Origin: Pseudofrankia saprophytica
GTDB lineage: Bacteria > Actinomycetota > Actinomycetes > Frankiales > Frankiaceae
Assembly: GCF_000235425.2 (NCBI RefSeq)
Contig: NZ_KI912266.1
Span: 7,308,720-7,372,719 of the forward strand
DNA length: 64,000 nt
Direction of reading: 5' to 3'
A program made the position numbers and the translations under genes. Below, in pieces: positions 1 through 8,835 of the stretch. Under the pieces are notes generated by a model that was not told the origin of the DNA, made no database searches, and saw nothing but the letters and a program-made list of their open reading frames with translations. Position 1 is the first letter of the stretch. Each line of letters starts with the position of its first letter.

Positions 1-856
1 AGGCGGGCAGGTAGTGGGCCGCGCCCTCGACCTCCAGGAACACGGAGACCTTGGTGTCGACCGGCCCGGCGCCCGCGGGCAGCAGGGTCGCCACCTCGGC
101 CGGGTCGACGGGCGTGAACTGGACCTTCTGCACGAGCCGGTAGCCCGGGACGTAGGTCGCCACCGAGGCGACCATCTCCTCGATCGAGGCCCGCACCCGC
201 TCGTGGTCGGCGCCGCCGATGAGGCACAGGACGGTGTCGCGCATGATGAGCGGCGGCTCGGCCGGGTTGAGGATGATGATCGCCTTGCCGCGCCGGGCCT
301 TGCCGACCTGCTCGATGCCGTGCGCGGTGGTCTCGGTGAACTCGTCGATGTTGGCCCGGGTCCCCGGCCCGGCCGACTTCGACGAGACCGAGGCGACGAT
401 CTCGGCGTAGGGCACCTCGGTCACCCGGGACACCGCCGCCACGATCGGGATCGTGGCCTGGCCACCGCAGGTGACCATGTTGATGTTCGGGGCGTCGAGG
501 TGGTCCTCGAAGTTCACCGCGGGGATCACGAAGGGGCCGATCGCGGCCGGGGTGAGGTCGACGAGGCGCAGGTTGTAGGGCTCCAGCAGCTTGGCGTTCG
601 CGATGTGCGCGCCGGCGCTGGTGGCGTCGAGGACGATCTCCACCTCGCCGAACTCGGGCATCTTGATCAGCCCGGCCACGCCCTCGGCCGTCGTGGCGAC
701 GCCGAGGCGGCCCGCGCGGGCGAGGCCGTCCGAGTTCGGGTCGATGCCGACCATCGCGACCACGCGCAGGTTCGTCGACCCACGCAGAATCTTGATCATC
801 AGGTCGGTGCCGATGTTGCCGGAGCCGACGATCGCGACCCCCGTCTTCTCCGTCAT
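1..856 (-). CDS. mhpF: Acetaldehyde dehydrogenase (acylating), 3' end cut by window edge
   Basis: Converts acetaldehyde plus CoA and NAD+ to acetyl-CoA, the last step of meta-cleavage pathways (MhpF/BphJ/HsaG family), normally bound to the 4-hydroxy-2-oxovalerate aldolase. Translation from the ATG at 856 gives an N-terminal dinucleotide fold with [10 protein letters not shown], then the catalytic cysteine motif NMVTCGGQ and a conserved [10 protein letters not shown] stretch, all diagnostic. About 285 codons are present; the C-terminus lies beyond base 1. The start overlaps the stop of the upstream hydratase gene (ATGA), so translation is probably coupled. The partner aldolase gene is expected just left of the window. 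Family assignment is secure; MhpF versus steroid-type HsaG cannot be told apart here. Confidence 0.93.
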   Translation of the reverse strand, partial: MTEKTGVAIVGSGNIGTDLMIKILRGSTNLRVVAMVGIDPNSDGLARAGRLGVATTAEGVAGLIKMPEFGEVEIVLDATSAGAHIANAKLLEPYNLRLVDLTPAAIGPFVIPAVNFEDHLDAPNINMVTCGGQATIPIVAAVSRVTEVPYAEIVASVSSKSAGPGTRANIDEFTETTAHGIEQVGKARRGKAIIILNPAEPPLIMRDTVLCLIGGADHERVRASIEEMVASVATYVPGYRLVQKVQFTPVDPAEVATLLPAGAGPVDTKVSVFLEVEGAAHYLPA

Positions 857-1653
857 CCCTCGTCCTTTCTTGAGAACCGGGCCGTCACCGCGCCGAGCGG
901 CGCGATGTCGGCGACGAAGACGTCGCCGGGCGAGACGGAGACCATTGGGCCGAGCGCACCCGAGAGGACGAGGTCGCCCGCGCGCAGCGGCGTCCCGACC
1001 TCGATCAGGGTCGCGGCGAGCCAGGCCAGCGCGTTCAGCGGGTCACCCAGGCAGTCGCGGCCGGTGCCGGTCGAGACGACCTCGTCGCCGCGGCGCATCG
1101 TCATCGTCACGTCGATGGGCGCCACCTCGTCGAGCGGCGTTCCCGCCGCGCCGACCACGAAGACGCCGGAGGACGCGTTGTCGGCGACCGTGTCGGTGAT
1201 GCCGATCTTCCAGTCCGCGATCCGGCTGTCCACGATCTCCAGCGCGGGAAACGCCAGCTCCACCGCGGCGCGGACCGCCGCCGGGTCGGAGGCGTCGTCG
1301 ATGTCGCGCCCGAGCAGGAAGGCGACCTCCGCCTCGGCCTTCGGCTGCAACAGCCGGCCGACGGGGATCAGCTCGCCGTCGGCGTAGCTCATGTCGTCGA
1401 ACAGGACGCCGAAGTCGGGCCGGTCGACGCCGATCTGGGTCTGCACCGCGACCGACGTGAGGCCGATCTTGCGCCCGATGATCCGCGCCCCCGCCGCGAG
1501 CCGGCGCTCGGTGAGCCGCCGCTGCACCTGGTAGCCGGCGTCGATGTCGCCGGCGGGGACCAGGTCGGTGATCGGGGCGCAGGGGATGCCGGACGCGGTC
1601 GCGAGCTCCAGCCGGTCGGCGGCGGCCTCGACGGACGTCGTGGTGGCGGTCAT
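853..1653 (-). CDS. mhpD: 2-oxopent-4-enoate hydratase (2-keto-4-pentenoate hydratase)
   Basis: Adds water to 2-hydroxypenta-2,4-dienoate-type products of ring cleavage, giving 4-hydroxy-2-oxoacids for the aldolase (MhpD/BphH/HsaE family). The 266-aa protein has the family's usual length, the IGRKIGLTS segment near residue 60, the metal-site region with [12 protein letters not shown], and ALEIVDSRI further on. The ATG at 1653 was chosen because it starts a normal-length protein and overlaps the hydrolase stop by ATGA; the frame stays open upstream but that part has no family similarity. Second-last step of the operon 4315-1. Confidence 0.92.
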   Translation of the reverse strand: MTATTTSVEAAADRLELATASGIPCAPITDLVPAGDIDAGYQVQRRLTERRLAAGARIIGRKIGLTSVAVQTQIGVDRPDFGVLFDDMSYADGELIPVGRLLQPKAEAEVAFLLGRDIDDASDPAAVRAAVELAFPALEIVDSRIADWKIGITDTVADNASSGVFVVGAAGTPLDEVAPIDVTMTMRRGDEVVSTGTGRDCLGDPLNALAWLAATLIEVGTPLRAGDLVLSGALGPMVSVSPGDVFVADIAPLGAVTARFSRKDEG

Positions 1654-2519
1654 CGGTCCCGCCCCAGGAAGCTGTCCCGCCCGAGGAACTCCAGCGCGAT
1701 CGTGTCGAACTCCTCCTGCTGCTCCCACTGGGGCCAGTGGCCGGCGTTCTTGATGAGGCGGAACTCCCCGGCTGGGATGCGCTCGGCCATGTCGAGGCCG
1801 GCCTTCGCCGGGCCGGAGGGGTCGTCGCTGGTCCAGACCACCAGCGTCGGCGCGGTGATCGCGGCCAGCTCCTCGTCGGCGACGAGGTTGCGGCGGCGGA
1901 CCTCCGGGTCCTGCAGGCAAAGGATGTGTCGCATCGACTCGGCGAAGCCGGGCCGGCTGTAGACGCCACGGCGGATCGCGACGAGCTCGTCGGTGACCGA
2001 GGCGGCCGGGTCGGCCATCAGCCACGACAGCCGGGCGCGGATGCGCTCCTCGCTCGGGTCGTCGGCCGCGGCCTGGGACAGCGACCGGATGCGCTCCATC
2101 ACCTCGGGCGTAGCCATCGTCCCGCCGGGGGTATTGAGGACGAGCCGACCGACGCGCTCGGGATAGCGGGCGGCGAACTTGACCGCGACCCAGCCCCCGA
2201 GCGACTCACCCGACAGGTGAACGCGCTCCAGGCCGAGGACATCCAGCAGCCCGACCAGGTGATCGATGTAGTCGTCGATCTCCAGGTCCTTGGTCGTGGT
2301 CGTCGTCCACCCGTGCCCCGGGTAGTCGTAGGCGATGACCCGGTACTTGGCGCTGAGGGCGCGCAGGTTACGGGTGAAGGCCTCCAGATGCCCGCCGGTG
2401 CCATGCATGAAGACGAACGGCTCCCCGGCACCGCACTCCAGCACCCGGGTCGACCAGTGCCCTACGTCAACATGGCGGACCGTGTAGTCCAGGCCGGCCA
2501 GGTCCGTCCACAGCGTCAT
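1650..2519 (-). CDS. Alpha/beta hydrolase, meta-cleavage product C-C hydrolase type
   Basis: Probably hydrolyses the ring-opened 2-hydroxy-6-oxo-dienoate to the 2-hydroxypentadienoate used by the next enzyme (MhpC/BphD/HsaD-like). The 289-aa protein shows the oxyanion-hole HGTGG near residue 40, nucleophile elbow GESLGGW with Ser106, an acidic residue in WTSDDPSG and the late His in NAGHWPQWE, a complete alpha/beta-hydrolase triad. It lies between the FAD hydroxylase and the hydratase with ATGA overlaps on both sides, which supports the pathway role more than sequence alone. Substrate is unknown; no ring-cleavage dioxygenase gene is in the window, so it may sit left of it. Confidence 0.85.
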   Translation of the reverse strand: MTLWTDLAGLDYTVRHVDVGHWSTRVLECGAGEPFVFMHGTGGHLEAFTRNLRALSAKYRVIAYDYPGHGWTTTTTKDLEIDDYIDHLVGLLDVLGLERVHLSGESLGGWVAVKFAARYPERVGRLVLNTPGGTMATPEVMERIRSLSQAAADDPSEERIRARLSWLMADPAASVTDELVAIRRGVYSRPGFAESMRHILCLQDPEVRRRNLVADEELAAITAPTLVVWTSDDPSGPAKAGLDMAERIPAGEFRLIKNAGHWPQWEQQEEFDTIALEFLGRDSFLGRDR

Positions 2520-4315
2520 GCGTTCTCCTTCAGCGCGGGCTCCGTCGCCGCCGAGGCGGGCGCCGCCTCGGGCGGCGCGGCCACCGCGTCGCTCAGCGCG
2601 GCCACAGCGGGCACCGCCTCGGGCACCTCCGGCACCGCCGCGGCCACCGCCTCGGGGATGCCGATGGTGGCCCCGAACGCCCTGACCATGTCAGAGGCGG
2701 CGTGCGCGGCGCTCGCGCCCGCCACGATGCGGTCTGGACGCAACAACAGCACGGATTCCGGGTGCGCGTCGAACCAGCGCTTGAGCGCGCCGTCCAGGTC
2801 GCCGACGACCAGCACCGAGTCGTCGGGCTCGCCGCCGTCCGGCGTCGGGACGTTCCAGCGCAGCTGCACGGCCGGGCGGGCCTCCACCAGGCGGACACCG
2901 GCGCCGGCCAGCCTGCGCTGCGCGTCGTCGTCCAGGATCTGACGCGGGTCGTTGTTCCACGCGACGAGGGCGAACCAGGGGCCGAGGGCGTCGTCGAGCT
3001 TGGCCGACGGGGTGGCGCGCGTGCTCACGGTCGGCTGGATGAACAGCCGCCCCACCGGGCTGGGCTCGCTCACCGAGCCGACCCGGGTCAGCGCGCCCTC
3101 GCGCATCGTCGGCATCGGCTTGAACTTCATCGTCACGATGTAGGTCTTCGCCTTGGGGATGGCGGAGAGTCCCCGGAAGAACAGGTCGCGCGCGAACGCG
3201 GCGAACCGGTTGGTCACGGAGACCGCCTGGCCCACCCGGCGGGACAGGTCGATCATCGCGCGGGCGTGGTCGCGCCGCTCGGACTCGTAGGTGTCGAGCA
3301 GGTGGTCTCCCGCCAGCCCCTGGCGCACCATCGCGATCTTCCAGGACAGATTGAGCGCGTCGCGGATGCCGCTGTTGTAGCCCTGCCCCTGCCAGACCGG
3401 CATGATGTGCGCCGCGTCGCCGACGAGGAAGATCCGCCCGACGCGGAAGTGCTCCGCGAGCCGGGCGTGGTGGTTGTAGACCCGGCGGCGGATGACGTCG
3501 ACCTTCGCGGTCGGCGGGATGATCGGCGCGAGCAGCCGGGTGAGGAACTCGTCGGCCATCGCGTCCGCCTCGGTCTCGCCGGGCTTGAGCATGAACTCGA
3601 ACCGGCGGATGCCGTGCGGGATGCTGATCGAGACGTAGGGCCGCTTCGGGTCGCAGCAGACGTACGCGCCGGGGCGGCCGAGCGGGTCGTTGCGGATGTC
3701 GATGACGAACCACTGCGCGTCGGCGGTGCTGCCGTCGAAGCGCAGACCGAGCAGCGTCTCGCGGGTCACGCTGGCGCCGCCGTCCGCGCCGACGGCGTAG
3801 GCGGCCCGCACCGTCCGCTCGCCGTCCGGCGTCTCGACGGTGATGGTCACGCCGTCGGCGTCCTGCGCGTAGCCCGTGACCCGGGACGAGAAGCGCACGT
3901 CGACGTTGTCGAAGCGCCCAAGGCCCTCGAACAGCACCCGGTCGGCCAGCGGCTGGACGAAGCCGTTGCGCCGCGGCCAGCCGAACTCCGCGGTCGGCGG
4001 CGCGAGCCGGGCCAGGTCGCGCTGCTTCGCGTCGACGAAGGCGAGCACCTGGTGCGGGATCGTGTGCGGCAGGACGTCGTCGGCCAGGCCCACCGCCTGG
4101 AAGGTCCGCAGCGTCTCGTCGTCCATCCCGACGCCGCGGGGGAAGTCGATGAGCGCCGGGCCCGCCTCGAGGACCACGACGCGCAGCCCATAGAGGCCGA
4201 GAAGGTTGGCGGTCATCAGCCCGGAGGGGCCCGCGCCGACGACGGCGACGTCGACGTCCGCCGAGCCCGCGGGCAGCGGCGAGCCAGGCTGTGCCGTGCC
4301 GACCTGAGTGGACAC
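2516..4315 (-). CDS. FAD-dependent aromatic hydroxylase, MhpA-like
   Basis: Class A flavoprotein monooxygenase, likely hydroxylating a phenolic ring to a catechol before meta cleavage (as MhpA does with 3-(3-hydroxyphenyl)propionate). About 599 aa. Visible are the N-terminal FAD fold VVGAGPSGLM, the DG-type motif VGADGGAS, and the second FAD motif LVGDAAHIMPVWQGQGYNSG. The C-terminal 30-40 residues are Ala/Pro/Glu-rich. I chose the GTG at 4315 because GAGGAG sits five bases upstream; an ATG at 4372 is possible but lacks a ribosome site and adds an unconserved tail. First gene of the minus operon, divergent from the ligase at 4683. Confidence 0.88.
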   Translation of the reverse strand: MSTQVGTAQPGSPLPAGSADVDVAVVGAGPSGLMTANLLGLYGLRVVVLEAGPALIDFPRGVGMDDETLRTFQAVGLADDVLPHTIPHQVLAFVDAKQRDLARLAPPTAEFGWPRRNGFVQPLADRVLFEGLGRFDNVDVRFSSRVTGYAQDADGVTITVETPDGERTVRAAYAVGADGGASVTRETLLGLRFDGSTADAQWFVIDIRNDPLGRPGAYVCCDPKRPYVSISIPHGIRRFEFMLKPGETEADAMADEFLTRLLAPIIPPTAKVDVIRRRVYNHHARLAEHFRVGRIFLVGDAAHIMPVWQGQGYNSGIRDALNLSWKIAMVRQGLAGDHLLDTYESERRDHARAMIDLSRRVGQAVSVTNRFAAFARDLFFRGLSAIPKAKTYIVTMKFKPMPTMREGALTRVGSVSEPSPVGRLFIQPTVSTRATPSAKLDDALGPWFALVAWNNDPRQILDDDAQRRLAGAGVRLVEARPAVQLRWNVPTPDGGEPDDSVLVVGDLDGALKRWFDAHPESVLLLRPDRIVAGASAAHAASDMVRAFGATIGIPEAVAAAVPEVPEAVPAVAALSDAVAAPPEAAPASAATEPALKENA

Positions 4316-4682
4316 CTCGACTCCTCGGGTAGGCGGGTGCCGGGTGCGGCGGGTGTCGCGCAGCGCGCTCACCCGCCGCCGTGATCGGCACCGTGCTGAT
4401 CATCGCCGATCGGCAACTGTGTCAGTAGATGACGCCGTTGTGTCGGTAGACGACGCTGTGCAGTAGGTGCCCTAGCGCGGCAGACGACGTCGTGCAGTCG
4501 ACGACGCCGCACAGCGGGCAACCGCGTGCAGTATATGCAACCAGATATTCAATAACTGCGAAAAATCTAGTAACGTGCGCCCGACGCGTCAACCCTGCCC
4601 GGGCGTCCCAGCCGGTGCGTCCCCCGATGACCCCGCGGGCCGGACGCACGGACGAGGCTCCCCCTCACCGAGGACGTGATCG
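4316..4682. promoter_or_regulatory. Divergent promoter region between hydroxylase and ligase operons
   Basis: A 367-bp gap between divergent operons. It holds a 21-bp tandem repeat (4418-4459), a perfect 10-bp palindrome ACGACGTCGT at 4484-4493, and the only AT-rich stretch of the neighbourhood at about 4530-4575. GAGGACG lies upstream of the ATG at 4683. No protein-like frame was seen. Regulator-binding sites are likely, but no cognate regulator gene is adjacent. Confidence 0.55.
4418..4459. repeat. 21-bp tandem repeat, two copies
   Basis: Copies at 4418-4438 and 4439-4459 differ at three positions and share the core GTAGAYGACGCYGT. Degenerate related words (GCAGTAGG, CAGACGACG) follow to about 4510. 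The position in a divergent promoter suggests operator sites. Confidence 0.7.
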
Positions 4683-6359
4683 ATGTCGACCGGTCCCCTG
4701 CCTGTCTGGCTGGCCCTGTACCCGGCGCGGGTCGACCCCTCGCCGGAGATCACCCACGGGTCGGTCGTCGAGGCGTGGCGGGCCCGGGTCGCCGCGAACC
4801 CCGAGCGGGCCGCGGTGCGCTACTTCGACGGCTCGCTGTCCGCGGCCGAGCTGGACGCGCACGCCGACGCGCTGGCCGCCGAACTCCAGGCCCGGGGCAT
4901 CAGGCGGGGCGACCGGGTCGGCATCTACCTGCAGAACGTGCCCTACTACCCGATCAGCCTGCTCGCGATCTGGAAGGCCGGCGCCACCGCCGTCCCACTC
5001 AACCCGATGTACCGCGGGCCGGAGCTGCGCCGCCTGATCGACGACTCGGGCACCACCGGGGTCATCGCGGCCCGGGGCACGGACGCCGAGGTCCGCGAGA
5101 CGCTCGCCGGCGGCACGGTCGGCTGGGTGCTCTCCGCCTCGTCGCGCGACTTCCAGACCCGCGACGATCCACGCGCCTTCCCGGACCCGGTGGAGCCGGC
5201 GCCTTCGCCGGAGGGCGACCTCGGCGCCATCCTCGCCGCGCGGCGCGGGCAGCGCCCCGAACCGGTCGCGGTGGAGCTCGACGACACCGCGTTCATCACC
5301 TACACGTCGGGGACCACCGGCCCGCCGAAGGGCGCGCTGAACACCCACCGCAACTACCTGCACGCGGTGCTGAACTACGGCGACTGGCTCGGCCTGGAAC
5401 CCGGCGACGTCTCGTTCGCCATCGCGCCGCTGTTCCACATCACCGGCCTCTCGCTCAACGCCGGCATCGCGCTGCTGAACGACGCCACCCTCAGCATGAG
5501 CGGGCGCTTCGACCCCGCGGTCGTCCTCGACGCCTTCCGCGAGCACGGGGTCACCACGACGATCGGCTCGATCACCGCCTTCAACGCCTTCTTCCAGGTG
5601 CCGGCGGCCGGCCCCGAGCACTTCCGGACGATCAGGCTGCTCTACTCCGGCGGAGCGCCGATCCCGCCGTCGACGATCGAGGCGTTCCGCGCCCGCTTCG
5701 GCCCCTACCTGCACAACATCTGGGGCATGACGGAGACGACGGGCGGCGGCATCGCCGTGCCGCCCGGCGCCACCGCCCCCGTGCACCAGCCGAGCGGCAC
5801 GCTCTCGATCGGCGTCCCGGCGCCGAACGTGACGGTCGAGATCATCGATGCCGAGGACAGGTCCCAGCCGCCCGGCGCCGAGGGCGAGCTCGTCTTCACC
5901 GCGCCGCAGGTGGTTCCCGGGTACTGGCGCAACCCCGAGGCGACCGCGCACGCGTTGCCTGGTGGCCGGCTGCACACCGGCGACGTGGCCGTGATGGACG
6001 CCGAGGGCTGGATCTACCTCGTCGACCGGATCAAGGACCAGATCAACACCTCCGGCTTCAAGGTCTGGCCGCGCGAGGTGGAGGACGTCCTCTACGAGCA
6101 CCCGGCGGTCTTCGAGGCCGCGGTGGTCGGCCTCCCGGACGAGTACCGCGGCGAGCAGGTGGCCGCCTACGTCTCGCTGCGCCCCGGCGCGACGGCCAGC
6201 GAGGACGAGCTCATCGCCTTCACGAAGGAGCGCCTGGCGGCGTACAAGCGGCCGCGGCGCGTCGTCATCATCCCGGCGCTGCCGAAGACCGCGACCGGAA
6301 AGATCCAGCGGGCGGTGCTGCGCGAGCAGCCGGGCCCGCGGCTGACGGAGCGGCGCTGA
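4683..6359 (+). CDS. Acyl-CoA synthetase (AMP-binding, FadD-like)
   Basis: Activates a carboxylic acid to its CoA thioester with ATP. The 558-aa protein has the P-loop YTSGTTGPPKG near residue 205, WGMTETTG, the hinge-region motif TGDVAVMDAEGW, and the C-terminal catalytic-lysine motif KTATGKIQR. No transit or signal peptide. First gene of a plus-strand set (ligase, ACAD pair, ACAD, kinase, SDR), so it probably supplies their CoA ester, the role LvaE plays in levulinate breakdown. There is a 125-bp gap to the next gene. Substrate cannot be read from the sequence. Confidence 0.9.
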   Translation: MSTGPLPVWLALYPARVDPSPEITHGSVVEAWRARVAANPERAAVRYFDGSLSAAELDAHADALAAELQARGIRRGDRVGIYLQNVPYYPISLLAIWKAGATAVPLNPMYRGPELRRLIDDSGTTGVIAARGTDAEVRETLAGGTVGWVLSASSRDFQTRDDPRAFPDPVEPAPSPEGDLGAILAARRGQRPEPVAVELDDTAFITYTSGTTGPPKGALNTHRNYLHAVLNYGDWLGLEPGDVSFAIAPLFHITGLSLNAGIALLNDATLSMSGRFDPAVVLDAFREHGVTTTIGSITAFNAFFQVPAAGPEHFRTIRLLYSGGAPIPPSTIEAFRARFGPYLHNIWGMTETTGGGIAVPPGATAPVHQPSGTLSIGVPAPNVTVEIIDAEDRSQPPGAEGELVFTAPQVVPGYWRNPEATAHALPGGRLHTGDVAVMDAEGWIYLVDRIKDQINTSGFKVWPREVEDVLYEHPAVFEAAVVGLPDEYRGEQVAAYVSLRPGATASEDELIAFTKERLAAYKRPRRVVIIPALPKTATGKIQRAVLREQPGPRLTERR

Positions 6360-6382
6360 CCTGCGCCTTTCCCGCATGTGTT

Positions 6383-6397
6383 GAAAGTCCTGTTCTT
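6383..6397 (+). promoter_or_regulatory. Degenerate copy of the 15-bp dyad operator (tentative)
   Basis: GAAAGTCCTGTTCTT lies upstream of the ACAD pair at 6485 and matches the dyad at 17471-17485 at most positions, but only its right half-site (TTCT) is intact. It is listed because the paralogous ACAD pair at 34577 has a perfect dyad at the corresponding place. Confidence 0.3.
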
Positions 6398-6484
6398 GCG
6401 CGCGTCGAGAGCGCGGTGCGGTAGGAGGGTAACTCGTGGTGGCGTATGTCCTGATCTGCTCGGCGTTCCACTCCGGAGGTCGGG

Positions 6485-7600
6485 ATGCTGTCTGAGTTCA
6501 ACGAGGATCAACGGCTATGGCAGAGCACCGTCCGTGACGTGCTCACCAAGGAGTGCACACCCGCGCTGGTCCGCGCCGTCGCCGACACGGGGGCCGACAC
6601 CGATGGCCTGTGGCGGACCTACGCCAGCCTCGGCTGGACCCAGCTCGTCGATCCCAGCGAGACCGTCGAGCTCGGGATCGTCCTGGAGGAGCTGGGCCGG
6701 GCCGTCGACCCGACGCCGTTCCTGGCGACGATGAGCCAGTTCGTGCCGCTGGCACCCGACGTCGCCGAGCCGACGCAGACCGGCACCGCGGTCCACGAGG
6801 GGATCACGGCCCGCCGCGACGGCGACGGCTGGGTGCTCGACGGCACCGCGCACCGCGTGCTCGACGGCGACCGGGCCGACTGGCTCGCCGTCGTCACCAC
6901 CGAGGGAGTCTTCGCCGTCCCCGCCGCGTCGGTGACGACCCGGCGGGCCGCGATCTTCGACCCGTTGCTGCACGTCGCCGAGGTCACGCTGACCGGCATC
7001 CGGGTCACCGCCGACGCGCGGACCGGCGCCGACCCGGCGAAGGCCCGCGAGCACGCCCTCACCGGCCTGGCGATGACCATGGTCGGCGCCAGCCAGCGCG
7101 TGCTCGACCTGGTGCTGGACCATGCCAGGACCCGCCAGCAGTTCGGCGTGCCGATCGGCTCGTTCCAGGCGGTCAAGCACAAGGCGGCCGACATGCACGT
7201 GGCGATCGAGCGCGCCCGGGCCCTGGCCTACTTCGCGGCACTGACCATCGCGGAAGACGACCCGCGGCGCCGGCTCGCGGCCTCGATGGCGAAGGCGGCG
7301 GCCGGCGAATGCCAGTCGCTTGTGTTCCGCCACGGCCTGCAGCTGTTCGGCGGCATGGGCTACACCTGGGAGAACGACCTCCAGTTCGCCCTCAAGCGGG
7401 CCAAGGCCGGCGAGGCCCTCCTCGGCGGGGCGGACGAGCACCGATCTCTGATCGCCGAGGAGCACCGATCCCTGGTCGCCGAGGGAAGCCTGTCAGTGAC
7501 TCCGGGGACGGGGGCCGCCGGAGGTGCGAAAGAAGATCATTCGCATACCTCCGTCAGCGCTCCTGAGAAGGGTGGCGAGCACCGTGCGGCTCACGTTTGA
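6485..7600 (+). CDS. Acyl-CoA dehydrogenase, subunit without GGTxEIQ motif
   Basis: ACAD-fold protein of 371 aa, likely one half of a heteromeric alpha,beta-dehydrogenase with the next gene. It has the central helix motif RQQFGVPIGSFQAVKHKA and LFGGMGYTWENDL near the C-terminus, but not the GGTxEIQ segment, as in the partner subunits of two-gene ACADs. The start ATG has GGAGG five to six bases upstream. The C-terminus is extended: an 8-residue duplication (EHRSLxAE twice, 7436-7483) and a palindromic element (7520-7552) are read as protein, absent from the paralogue at 34577. It overlaps the next gene by 17 bases. Substrate unknown. Confidence 0.87.
   Translation: MLSEFNEDQRLWQSTVRDVLTKECTPALVRAVADTGADTDGLWRTYASLGWTQLVDPSETVELGIVLEELGRAVDPTPFLATMSQFVPLAPDVAEPTQTGTAVHEGITARRDGDGWVLDGTAHRVLDGDRADWLAVVTTEGVFAVPAASVTTRRAAIFDPLLHVAEVTLTGIRVTADARTGADPAKAREHALTGLAMTMVGASQRVLDLVLDHARTRQQFGVPIGSFQAVKHKAADMHVAIERARALAYFAALTIAEDDPRRRLAASMAKAAAGECQSLVFRHGLQLFGGMGYTWENDLQFALKRAKAGEALLGGADEHRSLIAEEHRSLVAEGSLSVTPGTGAAGGAKEDHSHTSVSAPEKGGEHRAAHV
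7436..7483 (+). repeat. 24-bp tandem duplication inside ACAD gene
   Basis: Units 7436-7459 and 7460-7483 differ at two bases and encode EHRSLIAE then EHRSLVAE. The duplication is in frame and close to the C-terminus. Confidence 0.85.
7520..7552. repeat. Palindromic element GCGAA-loop-TTCGC, copy 1
   Basis: Left arm GGAGGTGCGAA (7520-7530), loop AGAAGATCA, right arm 7540-7552 with a two-base insertion. Copies 2 to 4 are at 8768, 12311 and 36837. This copy lies within the end of the first ACAD gene of the pair. Confidence 0.6.
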
Positions 7601-8759
7601 CGACGACGTCGAGGAGTTCCGCGCCGAGTTCGTGGCGTTCCTCGATGCGAACGCGCCCAGCGCCGACGAGGCCGACCGCGCGTCGCGCTCCAGCGCCGAC
7701 GTGCCGGAGTGGGCCCGGCGCTGGCAGCGCCTCCAGTTCGACGCCGGCTGGCTGCTGCCCGGCAACCCGCCCGAGTTCGGCGGCCGGAGCGCGACCATCC
7801 TCCAGCAGTACGTCCACCGCGAGGAGCTGTCGAAGCGGCGGATCACCCACAGCTTCAACCCGCAGGGCGTCGGCATCATCGCGGCCTCCGTACTGACCTT
7901 CGGCACGCCGGAGCAGAAGCGCCGCTGGGCGGTGCCGCTCCTGCGCGCCGAGATCACCGGTGCCCTCGGGATGAGCGAGCCGGGCGCCGGCTCCGACCTC
8001 GCCGGGCTGCGAACCCGGGCGATCCTGGACGGCGACCACTTCGTCGTCAACGGGCAGAAGGTGTGGACGTCGGGCGCGCACGACGCGGATGTCCTGCTGG
8101 CCTTCGTGCGCACCGACCCGGACGCGCCCAAGCACAAGGGCATCAGCGTCCTGCTGATCCCGACCGACACCCCCGGGGTGACCCGACGGCCGTTTGGGTC
8201 GATCACCAGCCCGGACGACCTTGACTTCAACGAGGTCTTCTTCGACAACGCCCGCGTGCCGGCGGAGAACCTGATCGGCGAGCTGGGCGGCGGCTGGAAG
8301 GTCGCCAACGGCTCGCTCGGGCATGAGCGCACCCTGCTGTGGATGCTGTTCGCCGAGCGACTGGCGGACCTGGTCGAGGACTTCCACCCGGTCACGACGC
8401 TCGACAAGGACCGCTACGCCACCCTGGTGATGGACGCCCACGCGCTGCGTTGGATGGGGTCGGCGGCGCTCTCCAGGGAGGACCGCGGCGAGCAGGACGT
8501 CGCCGCCCTGTCGGTGCTGAAGCTGTTCGGGTCCGAGGCGGCGCAGGCAGGCACGGAGGCGGCGTTCGAGGCGGCGGGCATCGCGGCGCTCGACCACCCG
8601 ACACGCACCGGCCCGGAGTCGCACCTGACCGCGATGGACTATCTCGGCAGCTGGTTCGAGCGGTACGCCCGCACGTTCGGGGGCACGATCGCCGGCGGCA
8701 CGTCGGAGATCCAGCGGAACGTCATCGCCGAGCGGGTGCTCGGCCTGCCCCGCGGCTGA
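7584..8759 (+). CDS. Acyl-CoA dehydrogenase, FAD/substrate-loop subunit
   Basis: ACAD of 391 aa with MSEPGAGSDLAGL at the flavin/substrate loop and GGTSEIQRN near the C-terminus. The residue before GG in that motif is Ala, not the catalytic Glu of short- and medium-chain ACADs, so the base must lie elsewhere, as in several actinobacterial FadE proteins. The GTG at 7584 was chosen by alignment with the paralogue at 35619 (both begin xRLxFDDDVE) and because both pairs then show the same 17-base overlap with the preceding gene. Probably forms a heteromer with the preceding product. Confidence 0.88.
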   Translation: MRLTFDDDVEEFRAEFVAFLDANAPSADEADRASRSSADVPEWARRWQRLQFDAGWLLPGNPPEFGGRSATILQQYVHREELSKRRITHSFNPQGVGIIAASVLTFGTPEQKRRWAVPLLRAEITGALGMSEPGAGSDLAGLRTRAILDGDHFVVNGQKVWTSGAHDADVLLAFVRTDPDAPKHKGISVLLIPTDTPGVTRRPFGSITSPDDLDFNEVFFDNARVPAENLIGELGGGWKVANGSLGHERTLLWMLFAERLADLVEDFHPVTTLDKDRYATLVMDAHALRWMGSAALSREDRGEQDVAALSVLKLFGSEAAQAGTEAAFEAAGIAALDHPTRTGPESHLTAMDYLGSWFERYARTFGGTIAGGTSEIQRNVIAERVLGLPRG

Positions 8760-8767
8760 GGGCCAAA

Positions 8768-8800
8768 GGAGGTGTGAAAATGCCCCTCCTTCGCACCTCC
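8768..8800. repeat. Palindromic element GCGAA-loop-TTCGC, copy 2
   Basis: Arms 8768-8778 and 8790-8800 (11 bp, one mismatch) around an 11-base loop, nine bases after the ACAD stop and 35 bases before the next ATG. It could also act as a weak terminator or attenuator within the operon. Confidence 0.6.
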
Positions 8801-8835
8801 GGCGGCCCCTACCCTCGGAAGCACTGAGGAGCCTC

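Noticed and set aside
14-1387. Plus-strand open frame of 457 codons at the window start
   Set aside because: Antisense to the acetaldehyde dehydrogenase and hydratase genes, both of which show clear family motifs on the minus strand.
2702-4384. Long plus-strand open frame (560 codons) opposite the FAD hydroxylase gene
   Set aside because: Arg/Gly/His/Val-rich translation without domains; the minus frame has complete flavoprotein motifs. Typical antisense frame of high-GC DNA. The same reasoning removes other long shadow frames, for example 4665-6377 minus and 46618-48681 minus.
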